From the NCBI GenBank assembly GCA_021805725.1, contig JAJZEH010000113.1:1-21455 (forward strand): a stretch of DNA of 21,455 nucleotides, given 5' to 3'. This document shows, in pieces, positions 1-7,142 of the stretch. The position numbers and the translations under genes were made by a program. This stretch comes from Pseudomonadota bacterium (lineage in GTDB: Bacteria > Pseudomonadota > Gammaproteobacteria > Burkholderiales > Ferrovaceae). Under the pieces are notes generated by a model. The model worked only from the letters and a program-made list of their open reading frames with translations. It was not told where the DNA came from and ran no database searches. Numbering within the stretch: the stretch's first letter is position 1; each line of letters begins with the position of its first letter.

Positions 1-321
1 GGACAACTCTCCCTCAGGGCCGGCCAGATGCTGAGAGACGCGGTCGATTTCCACTTCCAGATAGCGCAGGTAATCCTGCACCTTGCCATGGTCCTTGGTA
101 ATGACTTTGTTGCAGGCACAGTAGTAACATACCGACTCGCAAAACGGCACGTGGATATATAAGGACATGGGCAGGGCGGCGCCCGAGGCACGCGCCTGCA
201 GGGCGCCGATCAGGGCCTGGCCCTGCTGGTCAGGAACGAACCGGTCCGCAGTGGGATAGGATGTGTAACGCGGGCCCGGAATGTCAAACCGGCGCATCAA
301 ATCGGGGGTAATCAGTTCCAT
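1..321 (-). CDS. hemN: Oxygen-independent coproporphyrinogen III oxidase (5' part only)
   Basis: Radical-SAM enzyme that converts coproporphyrinogen III to protoporphyrinogen IX without oxygen, in cytoplasmic haem synthesis. The gene runs off the left edge, so only the N-terminal 107 residues are present. Visible hallmarks are the early GPRYTSYPTA block and the radical-SAM cluster motif in LYIHVPFCESVCYYCACNK, which has the CxxxCxxC cysteines plus the extra cysteine typical of HemN. I chose the ATG at 319-321, giving MELITPDL, because it sits 15 residues before GPRYT, similar to E. coli HemN, and because a class II FNR promoter here would start transcription near 345. An in-frame ATG at 361-363 would add 14 residues and has a slightly better upstream AGG. 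Function is certain; the start is not. Confidence 0.93.
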   Translation of the reverse strand, partial: MELITPDLMRRFDIPGPRYTSYPTADRFVPDQQGQALIGALQARASGAALPMSLYIHVPFCESVCYYCACNKVITKDHGKVQDYLRYLEVEIDRVSQHLAGPEGELS

Positions 322-351
322 ATCTTGCGGGGACTCATGTGTGTTGTCGTC

Positions 352-357
352 AATATG
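352..357 (-). promoter_or_regulatory. Putative -10 element of the hemN promoter
   Basis: CATATT on the minus strand. It begins 29.5 bp from the centre of the FNR box at 380-393, which puts that box at -41.5 from a start near 345, the class II position. A at -11 and T at -7 are present. No good -35 is seen, as expected for an FNR-activated promoter. Inferred from spacing only. Confidence 0.45.
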
Positions 358-379
358 GCCCATTCCTGAACCTGTTAAT

Positions 380-393
380 TTGATTAAGATCAA
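380..393. promoter_or_regulatory. FNR box upstream of hemN
   Basis: TTGATTAAGATCAA is a perfect match to the FNR consensus TTGAT-N4-ATCAA. It lies just upstream of hemN, a gene activated by FNR or Anr in many proteobacteria. The FNR protein is encoded at 1278-1988. Confidence 0.88.
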
Positions 394-434
394 ATTTTCG
401 GTTTCTGAATACCATTTTTTAGCGCATGCCCTCA

Positions 435-470
435 TGAAAACGCCACCGCGAAATGGCATGCGGTGGCGTT
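435..470 (-). terminator. Rho-independent terminator after ompW
   Basis: Perfect 11-bp inverted repeat, with AACGCCACCGC at 439-449 pairing with 460-470 across a 10-nt loop. On the minus strand the stem is followed by TTTT. A second hairpin (CGTCGGC at 475-481 with GCCGACG at 490-496) lies between it and the ompW stop codon. Together they should end ompW transcription before the hemN promoter. Confidence 0.75.
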
Positions 471-510
471 GTTTCGTCGGCGAAGGGGTGCCGACGGAAA
501 AGACGATCGC

Positions 511-1149
511 TTAAAAGCGGTAGCCTACACCGACCCCAGCCAACAACGGATTGATGTTGGCAGTCAACACCGAAGCTCCGCCCACGGCCTGAACATCGGC
601 ACTGACCCAGACTTTTTTGATGTCCACGTTGAAAGACCAGTGCGTGTTGATGGCGTAATCCATCCCCACCTGCAGATCCCCACCCCAATTGCTTTGAGAG
701 GTGGTGAGCGCCCCTGCCGCCGCACGGGAATCCCAGGTGCGCATGTAGGTGACACCAGCGCCCACATAGGGCGTGAAACTGCCCATCGGATCAAAGTGGT
801 ACTGCAGGTTGAGGGTGGGTGGCAGCTCTTTGAGGCCGCCAATATCGGAGCCGGACAGGTTGATGCTGTGACTCACCGGGTAGGTGGCCACGAGTTCAGC
901 GGCGAGGTTTCGTGTGAAAAAGTAGGTGACGTCCACTTCAGGTTGAACCTGATCAGACACTTTGAGGGTATCCGTACCTACCCCCCCTCCTGCCGAATTG
1001 TTGCGTTCGGTGACCACATCCAGCAGACGCACGCGCACCAGCCAGGGACTTAACTCCTCGGCAACGGCCGTTCCCGAAACAACGAGCCAGGCCACGGCAG
1101 CCCACAGCCCCACAGCCCATAAACCCGTTTTTTGAATTGCTGTTTTCAT
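511..1149 (-). CDS. ompW: OmpW-family outer-membrane protein
   Basis: An eight-stranded beta-barrel of the OmpW family, thought to form a small hydrophobic channel in the outer membrane. The 212-residue product has a signal peptide ending at AVA (residue 30), alternating barrel strands, the family block PPTLNLQYHF, a PYVGAGVTY segment and a C-terminal phenylalanine (GVGYRF) used for barrel assembly. The start is the ATG at 1147-1149, which has AGGGGGA four bases upstream and begins a proper signal peptide. The frame stays open to 1221, but the predicted transcription start near 1213 and the signal peptide argue against a longer form. A perfect FNR box lies upstream. ompW is FNR-controlled in enteric bacteria, so the arrangement is coherent. 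Confidence 0.88.
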   Translation of the reverse strand: MKTAIQKTGLWAVGLWAAVAWLVVSGTAVAEELSPWLVRVRLLDVVTERNNSAGGGVGTDTLKVSDQVQPEVDVTYFFTRNLAAELVATYPVSHSINLSGSDIGGLKELPPTLNLQYHFDPMGSFTPYVGAGVTYMRTWDSRAAAGALTTSQSNWGGDLQVGMDYAINTHWSFNVDIKKVWVSADVQAVGGASVLTANINPLLAGVGVGYRF

Positions 1150-1219
1150 GATTCCCCCTGAAGATTTGAATGGTATAAGGGGAACCATGCGATCTACGCC
1201 GCTACTCCCCTTGGCGTAC

Positions 1220-1225
1220 ATCGTA
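1220..1225 (-). promoter_or_regulatory. Putative -10 element of the ompW promoter
   Basis: TACGAT on the minus strand, starting 29.5 bp from the centre of the FNR box at 1248-1261. The implied start is near 1213, giving a leader of about 64 nt and the FNR box at -41.5. It matches TATAAT at four of six positions, including the key A and final T. Confidence 0.5.
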
Positions 1226-1247
1226 TGAACTGGCAGCGATCTATATT

Positions 1248-1261
1248 TTGATATAGATCAA
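1248..1261. promoter_or_regulatory. FNR box upstream of ompW
   Basis: TTGATATAGATCAA is a perfect FNR palindrome. It lies between the fnr stop codon (1278) and ompW. Because ompW is transcribed away from it, it should serve an ompW promoter separate from any read-through from fnr. Confidence 0.88.
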
Positions 1262-1277
1262 AAAAACTCAAGAATGG

Positions 1278-1988
1278 TCAGCTGCCTTCGATGAGCTTGT
1301 TCAGGCCCTGCTGGTCGAGAATACGCACGTTGCGCCCCCTGACTTCGAGCAGGTGCTGATCGTGAAAACGGGACAGGATACGGCTGACGGTTTCAAGTTT
1401 GAGTCCCAGATAACTGCCGATGTCCTCGCGCGTCATGCGCAGCACCAGTTCAGAACCGGACTGCTTGCGCGCTGCAAAACGCTTGGCAAGGTTGACCAGA
1501 AATGCTGCCAGGCGCTCTTCAGAACGCATGCTGCCCAGCAGGAGCATCACCCCCTGATCCCGCACGATTTCACGCGAGAGGGTTTTATTGAAGCGATGCT
1601 GCAGGTTGGACATCAATTGGCCCAACTCTTCAAAGCGGTCAAAAGTGATCTCGCACACGGCGCTGTCCTCCAGGGCCACGGCGTCACAGATGTGCTGGTC
1701 GGTGCTGATAGCATCCAACCCCAGAATCTCGCCTGCCATCTGGAATCCGGTCACCTGGGCACGGCCATCCTCATGCAGGATGCTGGTCTTGAAAAAACCC
1801 GTGCTGACCGCAAACAGTGAGCGAAACGCATCACCCGTGCGATAGAGCGACTCTCCTTTCTTCACCACCTGGCGGTGTGCCATGTGCTGGTCCAGCAACA
1901 GGACCTCCTCGTCAGACAAGCCGGCAGGCAGGCACAGTTCCCGGATGGTACAACCACCACAAACAGATTTCAGTTCAGAGAAATCCAT
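1278..1988 (-). CDS. fnr: FNR-type oxygen-sensing transcription regulator (CRP/FNR family)
   Basis: Global regulator that dimerises and binds DNA when it carries a [4Fe-4S] cluster, and loses activity in oxygen. The 236-residue protein has the N-terminal cysteines C10, C13 and C19 (C-x2-C-x5-C, the E. coli FNR spacing) and a fourth at C101, so the cluster should form. A cyclic-nucleotide-like sensor domain covers about residues 25-150, followed by LGSMRSEERL and a winged helix-turn-helix. The recognition helix contains E199, S202 and R203 (ETVSR), the residues that read TTGAT in FNR. No FNR box lies in its own 94-bp upstream gap, so it may be expressed constitutively or by read-through from the exporter genes. 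The start ATG at 1986-1988 has no strong ribosome-binding site. Confidence 0.93.
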   Translation of the reverse strand: MDFSELKSVCGGCTIRELCLPAGLSDEEVLLLDQHMAHRQVVKKGESLYRTGDAFRSLFAVSTGFFKTSILHEDGRAQVTGFQMAGEILGLDAISTDQHICDAVALEDSAVCEITFDRFEELGQLMSNLQHRFNKTLSREIVRDQGVMLLLGSMRSEERLAAFLVNLAKRFAARKQSGSELVLRMTREDIGSYLGLKLETVSRILSRFHDQHLLEVRGRNVRILDQQGLNKLIEGS

Positions 1989-2082
1989 ATCAACAGCCAG
2001 ATAGAGGGTTTAAAGGGAGTCTAACCGACTCAAACGCTGCCCATTCTACGCGTAAATGGGTAGGTTCATGGCAAAAACCGCA

Positions 2083-3546
2083 TCAATTTCCGGTTGCTGC
2101 AGGGTTTTCCCAACCCCCCCCCAGGGCGACGAACAGGGCTGTGGTGTCCTGGAAGCGCAGTGCCTGCGCCTGGACATAGGTAATCCTGGCCTGGCGATAC
2201 TGGACCTCGGCGGCCAGAACCGCCAGGCCATTGGCAAGCCCTGCCCGCTCATTGGCCTCGAGCAGGTGCCAGGCCCCCTCTGCTGCAGCGAGGGATTCGG
2301 TGGCCGACTGCAAGGCTTCGGCATCGTGCTGCAAGGCGCGAATGGTATCCGCCACCTGGCCAAAGGCGCCCAGGACGGTTTGTCGGTAAAGCGCGAGATT
2401 TTGTTGATAGGCCTCCTCTGCGGCCTGCCTGCGCGCACGCAAGGTGCCGCCGTCAAAAATCGGCGCCGCCACGTCAACGCCCAGACTCCAGAAGTTGCCA
2501 TTGCTGGCGAACAAGGTGCCGGTGGACGTGCCGTACTGCCCGTAACCCCCGTTGAGCGTGAAGGCTGGAAACAGGGCTGCCGTGGCCACGCCAATATTGG
2601 CGCTGGCGGCATGCAGCGTCGCTTCGGCAGCGACGATGTCGGGACGGCGCCGTACCAGCTCGGAGGGCAGTGAGAGCGGCAGGCGACCGGGCAGGGCCAG
2701 CTCTGATAGCGTCACGGCCGGAGGCTGCCACTCCGAGGGCAGCCTGCCGCCCAGCGTGGCCAGCAGATGCGCCGCCTGATCAGCCTTCTGCTGCAACGGC
2801 GGGAGCGCTGCCTCGAACTGGGCCAACTGGTTACGCAGGGCAAATACGGTACCGTAAGCCGTGGTGCCGGCCTGAAACTGTTTTTCTGCGAGGGTGACCT
2901 GTGCGCGCTGCAGGTCGATCAAGGCGCGCGTGTCAACTGCTTCCGACTCATAGGCAGCACGCGCAATGGCTGTGTTGACGATGTTGCCCGACAGCGCCAG
3001 ATAGTTGCCCAAGAGCAGGGCCTGTTGCAGGTCCACCTGGGCCGCCAGCCCTTCCACCGTGCGTCGTTGGCCACCAAATACGTCCAGGGCATATCCGACG
3101 GAAGCCGACAGGGTGAACAGGTTAAAGGTCGGGCCGGGTGTTGTCCCGCCAAACAGTGCCGGGGAAAATTTTTCGCGCGTGGCGCCTACACCGGCATTCA
3201 CCTGCGGATAGAACACACCATAGCCCGCCTGCAGGGCGCTCTGGCTTTGGCGCAAACTGGCTTGTGCCGCCGCCACGCCCGGGTTATGGGCCAACCCCTG
3301 GTCCACCAGGGCATCGAGGGTGGCCGAGTGGAACAGTTGCCACCAACGCGCCGTGGCCCCTACCCCAGCTTCGAAATGCTGCGCCTGTCCATCGGCATCG
3401 GCGGTGGACGCGGGGTCACCTCCCTGGTTGTAGTGGCCAGTCGCGGGGGCCTGGGGCGCCTTGAAGTCCGGACCCAGGGCGCACCCGGCAAACAGCACCA
3501 GAAGTGCCCCATAGCAAGGCCCAAGGAAATTGCGTGCGGGGCTCAT
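2083..3546 (-). CDS. Outer-membrane efflux lipoprotein (NodT/OprM type, TolC superfamily)
   Basis: Outer-membrane exit duct of a tripartite exporter. The 487-residue protein starts with a short hydrophobic signal ending in a lipobox-like FAGC, so C22 is the likely lipidated residue. It then has two outer-membrane-factor repeats with long coiled-coil helices, including RPDIVAAEATLHAASANIG, the typical second-repeat signature, and YGQYGTSTGT-type strand segments. It ends with an ALGGGW block common in this family. The ATG directly abuts the stop of the adaptor gene (TGAATG) with GGGGAG as ribosome-binding site, so it is the last gene of the permease-ATPase-adaptor operon. The substrate cannot be read from the sequence. 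Confidence 0.9.
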   Translation of the reverse strand: MSPARNFLGPCYGALLVLFAGCALGPDFKAPQAPATGHYNQGGDPASTADADGQAQHFEAGVGATARWWQLFHSATLDALVDQGLAHNPGVAAAQASLRQSQSALQAGYGVFYPQVNAGVGATREKFSPALFGGTTPGPTFNLFTLSASVGYALDVFGGQRRTVEGLAAQVDLQQALLLGNYLALSGNIVNTAIARAAYESEAVDTRALIDLQRAQVTLAEKQFQAGTTAYGTVFALRNQLAQFEAALPPLQQKADQAAHLLATLGGRLPSEWQPPAVTLSELALPGRLPLSLPSELVRRRPDIVAAEATLHAASANIGVATAALFPAFTLNGGYGQYGTSTGTLFASNGNFWSLGVDVAAPIFDGGTLRARRQAAEEAYQQNLALYRQTVLGAFGQVADTIRALQHDAEALQSATESLAAAEGAWHLLEANERAGLANGLAVLAAEVQYRQARITYVQAQALRFQDTTALFVALGGGWENPAATGN

Positions 3547-4518
3547 TCATTTCTCCCCAATGTACACATCCACCAGCTGCCCGGGGTAGAGCACCAGGCC
3601 TTCTGGTCTTGTAAACCTGAAAATCAGCGGCAGCACGCGCACATCCACCCGTTCCGTGCGCTGGTTGGAGAGCTCGATTTTGGGTGAAACATAATGCTGG
3701 ATACGGACGAATTCCAGCGGAATATTGACGTCCGTTCCCCGAATGAACATGCGGGCCTTCATGTGCGCCGCATCGGGAATGCGGGAAATCAGGATTTCAT
3801 CCACATAGCAGCGCACCGCCAGAGACTGCTGCGCATTACCCACCACCAGGGCGGGCAGCATCCCGCCGGTGTAACTGTCGAAAGCCCCCTGGGACGAGAG
3901 GTACCCTCCCACCGCCGCATTGACTGCGAGTACAGTGCCGTCCACCGGGGCCGTGAGCGTGTATTTGGAAAGCAATACCTTGCCTGCCTCATAGGCTTTC
4001 ACTGCAGCCACTGCCTGTTTCTGTGCGGCATCAAGCCCTGCGGCTGCCACTTCCACGGCATGCCGGGCCGAATCAAATGCATCGCGACTGACCGAGCGCG
4101 GGTCGAGCTCGCGTGATGTGTGCTGTTTGTCGTACTGGTCCTGCACGTTCCTGAGGTTGGCCTGGGCCAGTACGGATTGCGCTGCAGCTGCGTCGGCCTG
4201 GGCCTTGAGTTGCTCCGTCGTGGCCTGCTGCAGGCGGGCATCCAACATCAGCAGTGGCGTACCGGCCTTGACTTTCGTGCCCTCCGCCACCGGAATTTCC
4301 AACACGGTGCCAGACACTTCCGGATAGAGGTTGATGTTTTCACCGCTGGCCTGGATGCTCTCGATCAACCCGTTGGCATATATTCCCTTTTCGTAGGGGT
4401 TTGAGGCCGGCGTGAATGCGGGAGACTGTGGCTTGTGCTGAATGCCGAATACATACGCAGCCACAAGGCCAGCCAGAATGCCCAGCACCGCCAACGCAAA
4501 AATGACTTTAACCCTCAT
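3547..4518 (-). CDS. HlyD-family periplasmic adaptor (membrane-fusion protein)
   Basis: Bridges the inner-membrane ABC transporter to the outer-membrane duct. The 323-residue protein has one N-terminal membrane helix (residues 4-25), a first lipoyl half (about 62-93, YPEVSGTVLEIPVAEGTKV), an alpha-helical hairpin rich in Ala and Gln (about 95-180), a second lipoyl half (LTAPVDGTVLAV, about 188-200), then a beta-barrel region ending near a conserved LYPGQLVDVYIG segment. I chose the ATG at 4516-4518 because GGAGG lies six bases upstream. An ATG four codons earlier (4530) has no such site. The gene overlaps the end of the ATPase gene by 11 bases, which suggests coupled translation. Confidence 0.9.
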   Translation of the reverse strand: MRVKVIFALAVLGILAGLVAAYVFGIQHKPQSPAFTPASNPYEKGIYANGLIESIQASGENINLYPEVSGTVLEIPVAEGTKVKAGTPLLMLDARLQQATTEQLKAQADAAAAQSVLAQANLRNVQDQYDKQHTSRELDPRSVSRDAFDSARHAVEVAAAGLDAAQKQAVAAVKAYEAGKVLLSKYTLTAPVDGTVLAVNAAVGGYLSSQGAFDSYTGGMLPALVVGNAQQSLAVRCYVDEILISRIPDAAHMKARMFIRGTDVNIPLEFVRIQHYVSPKIELSNQRTERVDVRVLPLIFRFTRPEGLVLYPGQLVDVYIGEK

Positions 4519-5212
4519 GACCGCCTCCATTGCGCAACGCGCTGATCTCTCCGTCTTCCATGTTCATGATCCGGTCAGCGTACTCAAATATGCGGCTGTC
4601 GTGAGTCACGATGATGATGCAGCGCTTGTCGTTCAGGATCTTCTCCTTGATGAAGGACACGATGCGCTTTCCGGTATCTCCGTCCAATGAGGCCGTGGGC
4701 TCATCGAAGATCAGGATGTCCGGGTGGCTTACCATCGCGCGGGCAATGGCCACCCGCTGCTGCTCGCCTCCACTGAGCTTGACCGGGGGCAAGTTCGTTT
4801 TATCCCCAAGGCCCACGATCTCCAGGTAGGCCGCGGCTTCCCGAAGGGCCTCGCTCCAGTTGACCTTCTTGAGAATCAACGGAATGGCCACATTCTCTGC
4901 GGTCGTGAGCCGGGGAAAAAGGTGGTAGTCCTGAAACACGAACCCCACCTTGTCCAGCCGGAAATTGGCGATCGCGTCGTCGGACAGGCTCCATAAATCC
5001 TGGCCCTCGACCATTACCTGCCCGGCGTTGGGCCGCAGGATGCCGGAAATGATGCTGAGCAGGGTGGTCTTGCCGCTGCCGGAAGGGCCCACAATGTAGA
5101 GGACCTCGCCGAAATAAGCCTCAAAGCTGACGTCCCTGACCGCAAAGGTTTTGGCTTCTCCATCGCCAAACCACTTGATCAGTGCTACTGCCTGGAGGGC
5201 TACCGTCGCCAC
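4508..5212 (-). CDS. ABC transporter ATPase (MacB/LolD/DevA-like)
   Basis: ATP-hydrolysing subunit of the exporter. The 234-residue protein has a complete set of motifs: Walker A GPSGSGKT (42-49), Q-loop glutamine at 94 in FVFQDYHLFP, signature LSGGEQQR (146-153), Walker B ILIFDE (166-171) with catalytic glutamate E171, D-loop SLD, and switch histidine H204. The motif style is that of the LolD/MacB/DevA group, which partners FtsX-like permeases. The start is a GTG at 5210-5212, with GGGGG five bases upstream and immediately after the permease stop codon. The open frame extends to 5344, but that part lies inside the permease gene and has no ABC-like sequence. Confidence 0.92.
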   Translation of the reverse strand: MATVALQAVALIKWFGDGEAKTFAVRDVSFEAYFGEVLYIVGPSGSGKTTLLSIISGILRPNAGQVMVEGQDLWSLSDDAIANFRLDKVGFVFQDYHLFPRLTTAENVAIPLILKKVNWSEALREAAAYLEIVGLGDKTNLPPVKLSGGEQQRVAIARAMVSHPDILIFDEPTASLDGDTGKRIVSFIKEKILNDKRCIIIVTHDSRIFEYADRIMNMEDGEISALRNGGGHEG

Positions 5213-5213
5213 G

Positions 5214-6350
5214 CTACCCCCTGAAAATGTCGAAAGGTTCGATCCTGATGACCTTCCGGATACCGATATAACTGGAAATGGCGGCGATGACGAGCACCAT
5301 GACGAAAGCCAGGCCCAGGTTGAAATAGGTGATTTCTGCGGCATAGTCAGGCAGCCTGAGCCGTGCCACCGTGATCATCAGGGTGGCAAGCCCCACGCCC
5401 AGGCCATAGGCCGTCAACGCCGTGAAAACGGCCTGGAACAGGATCATGGCAATCAGCTCACTGCCCTTGGCCCCGATTGCCTTCAAGGCGCCAAATTTTT
5501 CCAGGTTTTCGAGAATGAAGGTATAGAACGTCTGCCCGGAAATGGAGAGACCCACCAGAAAGCTGATGACCGTCATGAGCATGACGTTGGTTCCCAAACC
5601 GGTATGATAAGTGTAGAAATCGGAGATTTTCTTGATGAACTCATCCTTGGTCAGGGCTTCGTAACCCAGCTTTGTCACTTCAGCCTTGATGAAAGGCAGC
5701 GCAGCCTCTGTCTTGGGTTCAACCAGCACATATCCTGCCGTAAACCGTGTGGAGGGGATATAGGTAATGGCGCGGTTGTAGGTGGTATACAGCGTGGGTA
5801 TGCCAAACAGCCCGGAAGTGTTGACCTTGGCAATACCGACGATCATGCCGCGATGGTCGTTGATTTCGAACTCTGTGCCGATCTTGGGGTTGTCCAGCTT
5901 CGAAAACTCGGAGTCCTTGACGACGACAAAGGCATTTTCGGCATAAATGTCCGCGATGTTGCCTTCCAGCAGTTCGGGCCGGCCAAACAGGCTGGCATCA
6001 TCCAGCCCCAGGATGGTCACGGCCTGATAGGTACCGTTGCGAAGCTTGACGAGGGCGGCCCCGGAATAAAGGGGCACCGCGTACTTGACGCCCTGGATGC
6101 TGCGGGCTGCATCGAGGACATAATCCGGCAAGGGAATGCTGCTGGCCACGTTATTGACGGCAGGGTCCATCACCCACACCTTTGCCCCCACATTGAGAAC
6201 AGTGGCGGAAGCACGCTTGAGGATACCGGCGAACATGGAGGTCATCATGACCATGAGAAAAACCGAAAAAGTGATTCCGATGAGGAGGGCAAAGAACTTC
6301 CCCTTGTCGTTGACAAGGAGTTTGAACGCCACTTTCAGAATTCCTGTCAC
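5214..6350 (-). CDS. FtsX/MacB-like ABC transporter permease (DevC-like)
   Basis: Inner-membrane subunit of the exporter. The 378-residue protein shows the type VII ABC layout: one N-terminal helix (about 19-41), a large MacB-like periplasmic domain of roughly 220 residues, then three C-terminal helices, the first followed by a coupling-helix region (LENLEKFGALKAIGAKG). ATPase and permease are separate, as in DevBCA systems, rather than fused as in MacB. I chose the GTG at 6348-6350, giving MTGILKVAF, a family-like beginning. A TTG at 6411-6413 would add 21 polar residues but would lie upstream of the predicted transcription start near 6405. It is the first gene of a four-gene operon. The substrate is unknown. 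Confidence 0.88.
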   Translation of the reverse strand: MTGILKVAFKLLVNDKGKFFALLIGITFSVFLMVMMTSMFAGILKRASATVLNVGAKVWVMDPAVNNVASSIPLPDYVLDAARSIQGVKYAVPLYSGAALVKLRNGTYQAVTILGLDDASLFGRPELLEGNIADIYAENAFVVVKDSEFSKLDNPKIGTEFEINDHRGMIVGIAKVNTSGLFGIPTLYTTYNRAITYIPSTRFTAGYVLVEPKTEAALPFIKAEVTKLGYEALTKDEFIKKISDFYTYHTGLGTNVMLMTVISFLVGLSISGQTFYTFILENLEKFGALKAIGAKGSELIAMILFQAVFTALTAYGLGVGLATLMITVARLRLPDYAAEITYFNLGLAFVMVLVIAAISSYIGIRKVIRIEPFDIFRG

Positions 6351-6411
6351 GCCGGATGTCCCGTTTGCAAGATTGTGCGCCGAAAGACGGCGCCCGCCTG
6401 CATCGATCTCC

Positions 6412-6417
6412 AATCTA
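6412..6417 (-). promoter_or_regulatory. Putative -10 element of the exporter operon promoter
   Basis: TAGATT on the minus strand, starting 29.5 bp from the centre of the FNR box at 6440-6453. This implies a start near 6405 and puts the FNR box at -41.5. The same spacing is seen at hemN and ompW. Inferred. Confidence 0.45.
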
Positions 6418-6439
6418 CCATGGGAGCATTTCGGTAAAT

Positions 6440-6453
6440 TTGATCGCCATCAA
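6440..6453. promoter_or_regulatory. FNR box between the exporter operon and yceI
   Basis: TTGATCGCCATCAA is a perfect FNR palindrome in a 210-bp divergent region. It sits at -41.5 from the predicted exporter start (class II) and near -70.5 from the predicted yceI start (a class I distance), so one site could activate both directions. Confidence 0.85.
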
Positions 6454-6481
6454 AGTCGGTCGGACCCATTTTAAAGACGAC

Positions 6482-6510
6482 TTGCATTTCGCCTCGCTTG
6501 GGGCTATATT
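6482..6510 (+). promoter_or_regulatory. Sigma-70 promoter of the yceI-like gene
   Basis: -35 TTGCAT (6482-6487) and -10 TATATT (6505-6510) with an ideal 17-bp spacer. Transcription should start near 6517, leaving a leader of about 44 nt before the ATG at 6561. Confidence 0.65.
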
Positions 6511-6560
6511 GTTCGTGTGCGTACTATTTTTCCGTCCACCAAAACCATAAGGAGACTTTC

Positions 6561-7127
6561 ATGCAACGCTCGTTATTCGCAATCGCCCTGACCGCAGTCC
6601 TGGCCGGACATGCCCTGGCCGCAGATACTTACGTGACCGACCCCAACCACACCTTTGCGCGGTTTTCATACAGCCACCTGGGCTACAGTACCCAGTTGAG
6701 CCGTTTCGACAAGGTCTCCGGAAAAATCATCATCGACCCCATCGCCAAAACCGGTTCGGCTGACATCACCATCGATACCCGTTCGGTCAGTACCGGTTCG
6801 GCGCAGTTCAACGAACATATCCAGGGCCCTGAGTTTCTGGACACGGCCACCTACCCCACTGCCACTTTCAAGGCCGACACCATCAAGTTCAATGGGGATA
6901 CCCCGGATGAATTGGTGGGCAATTTGACCCTGAAAGGCATCACCAAGCCCGTGATACTGAAGGTGACTTCCTACAAGTGCATGCCCCACCCCATGGTCAA
7001 GAAAGACGCCTGCGGTGCCGATGCCGTGGTTCACCTCAAGCGGACCGATTTCAACATGGGCAAATATGCACCTTATGTGGGCGACGACGTCACCGTCACG
7101 GTTTCCGTCGAAGCCATCAAGCAATAA
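6561..7127 (+). CDS. yceI: Secreted YceI-family lipid-binding protein
   Basis: YceI proteins are lipocalin-like beta-barrels that hold an isoprenoid or similar lipid in the periplasm; their physiological role is poorly defined. The 188-residue product has a signal peptide cleaved after ALA (residue 20) and the family features DPNHTFARFSYSHLG near the mature N-terminus, DTRSVSTGSAQFNEHIQGPEFLD, FKADTIKF, and a conserved GNLTLKGITKPV strand. A cysteine pair lies in the KCMPHP...DACGAD loop. The ATG has AAGGAG eight bases upstream (6549-6554). The gene is divergent from the exporter operon, shares an FNR box with it, and converges on the EF-hand gene with only 15 bases between. A role with the exporter in moving a lipid-like substrate is possible but unproven. 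Confidence 0.9.
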   Translation: MQRSLFAIALTAVLAGHALAADTYVTDPNHTFARFSYSHLGYSTQLSRFDKVSGKIIIDPIAKTGSADITIDTRSVSTGSAQFNEHIQGPEFLDTATYPTATFKADTIKFNGDTPDELVGNLTLKGITKPVILKVTSYKCMPHPMVKKDACGADAVVHLKRTDFNMGKYAPYVGDDVTVTVSVEAIKQ

Positions 7128-7142
7128 CGCAGACACTCGTCG

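Noticed and set aside
2040..2060. CCCATT-N9-AATGGG inverted repeat between the exporter operon and fnr
   Set aside because: Considered as an operon terminator, but it lacks a T-run on the minus strand, so read-through into fnr remains possible.
5151..6437. Long plus-strand frame of 428 codons opposite the permease and ATPase genes
   Set aside because: It is antisense to two genes with clear ABC motifs, has low-complexity His/Gly/Asp-rich sequence and no family features.
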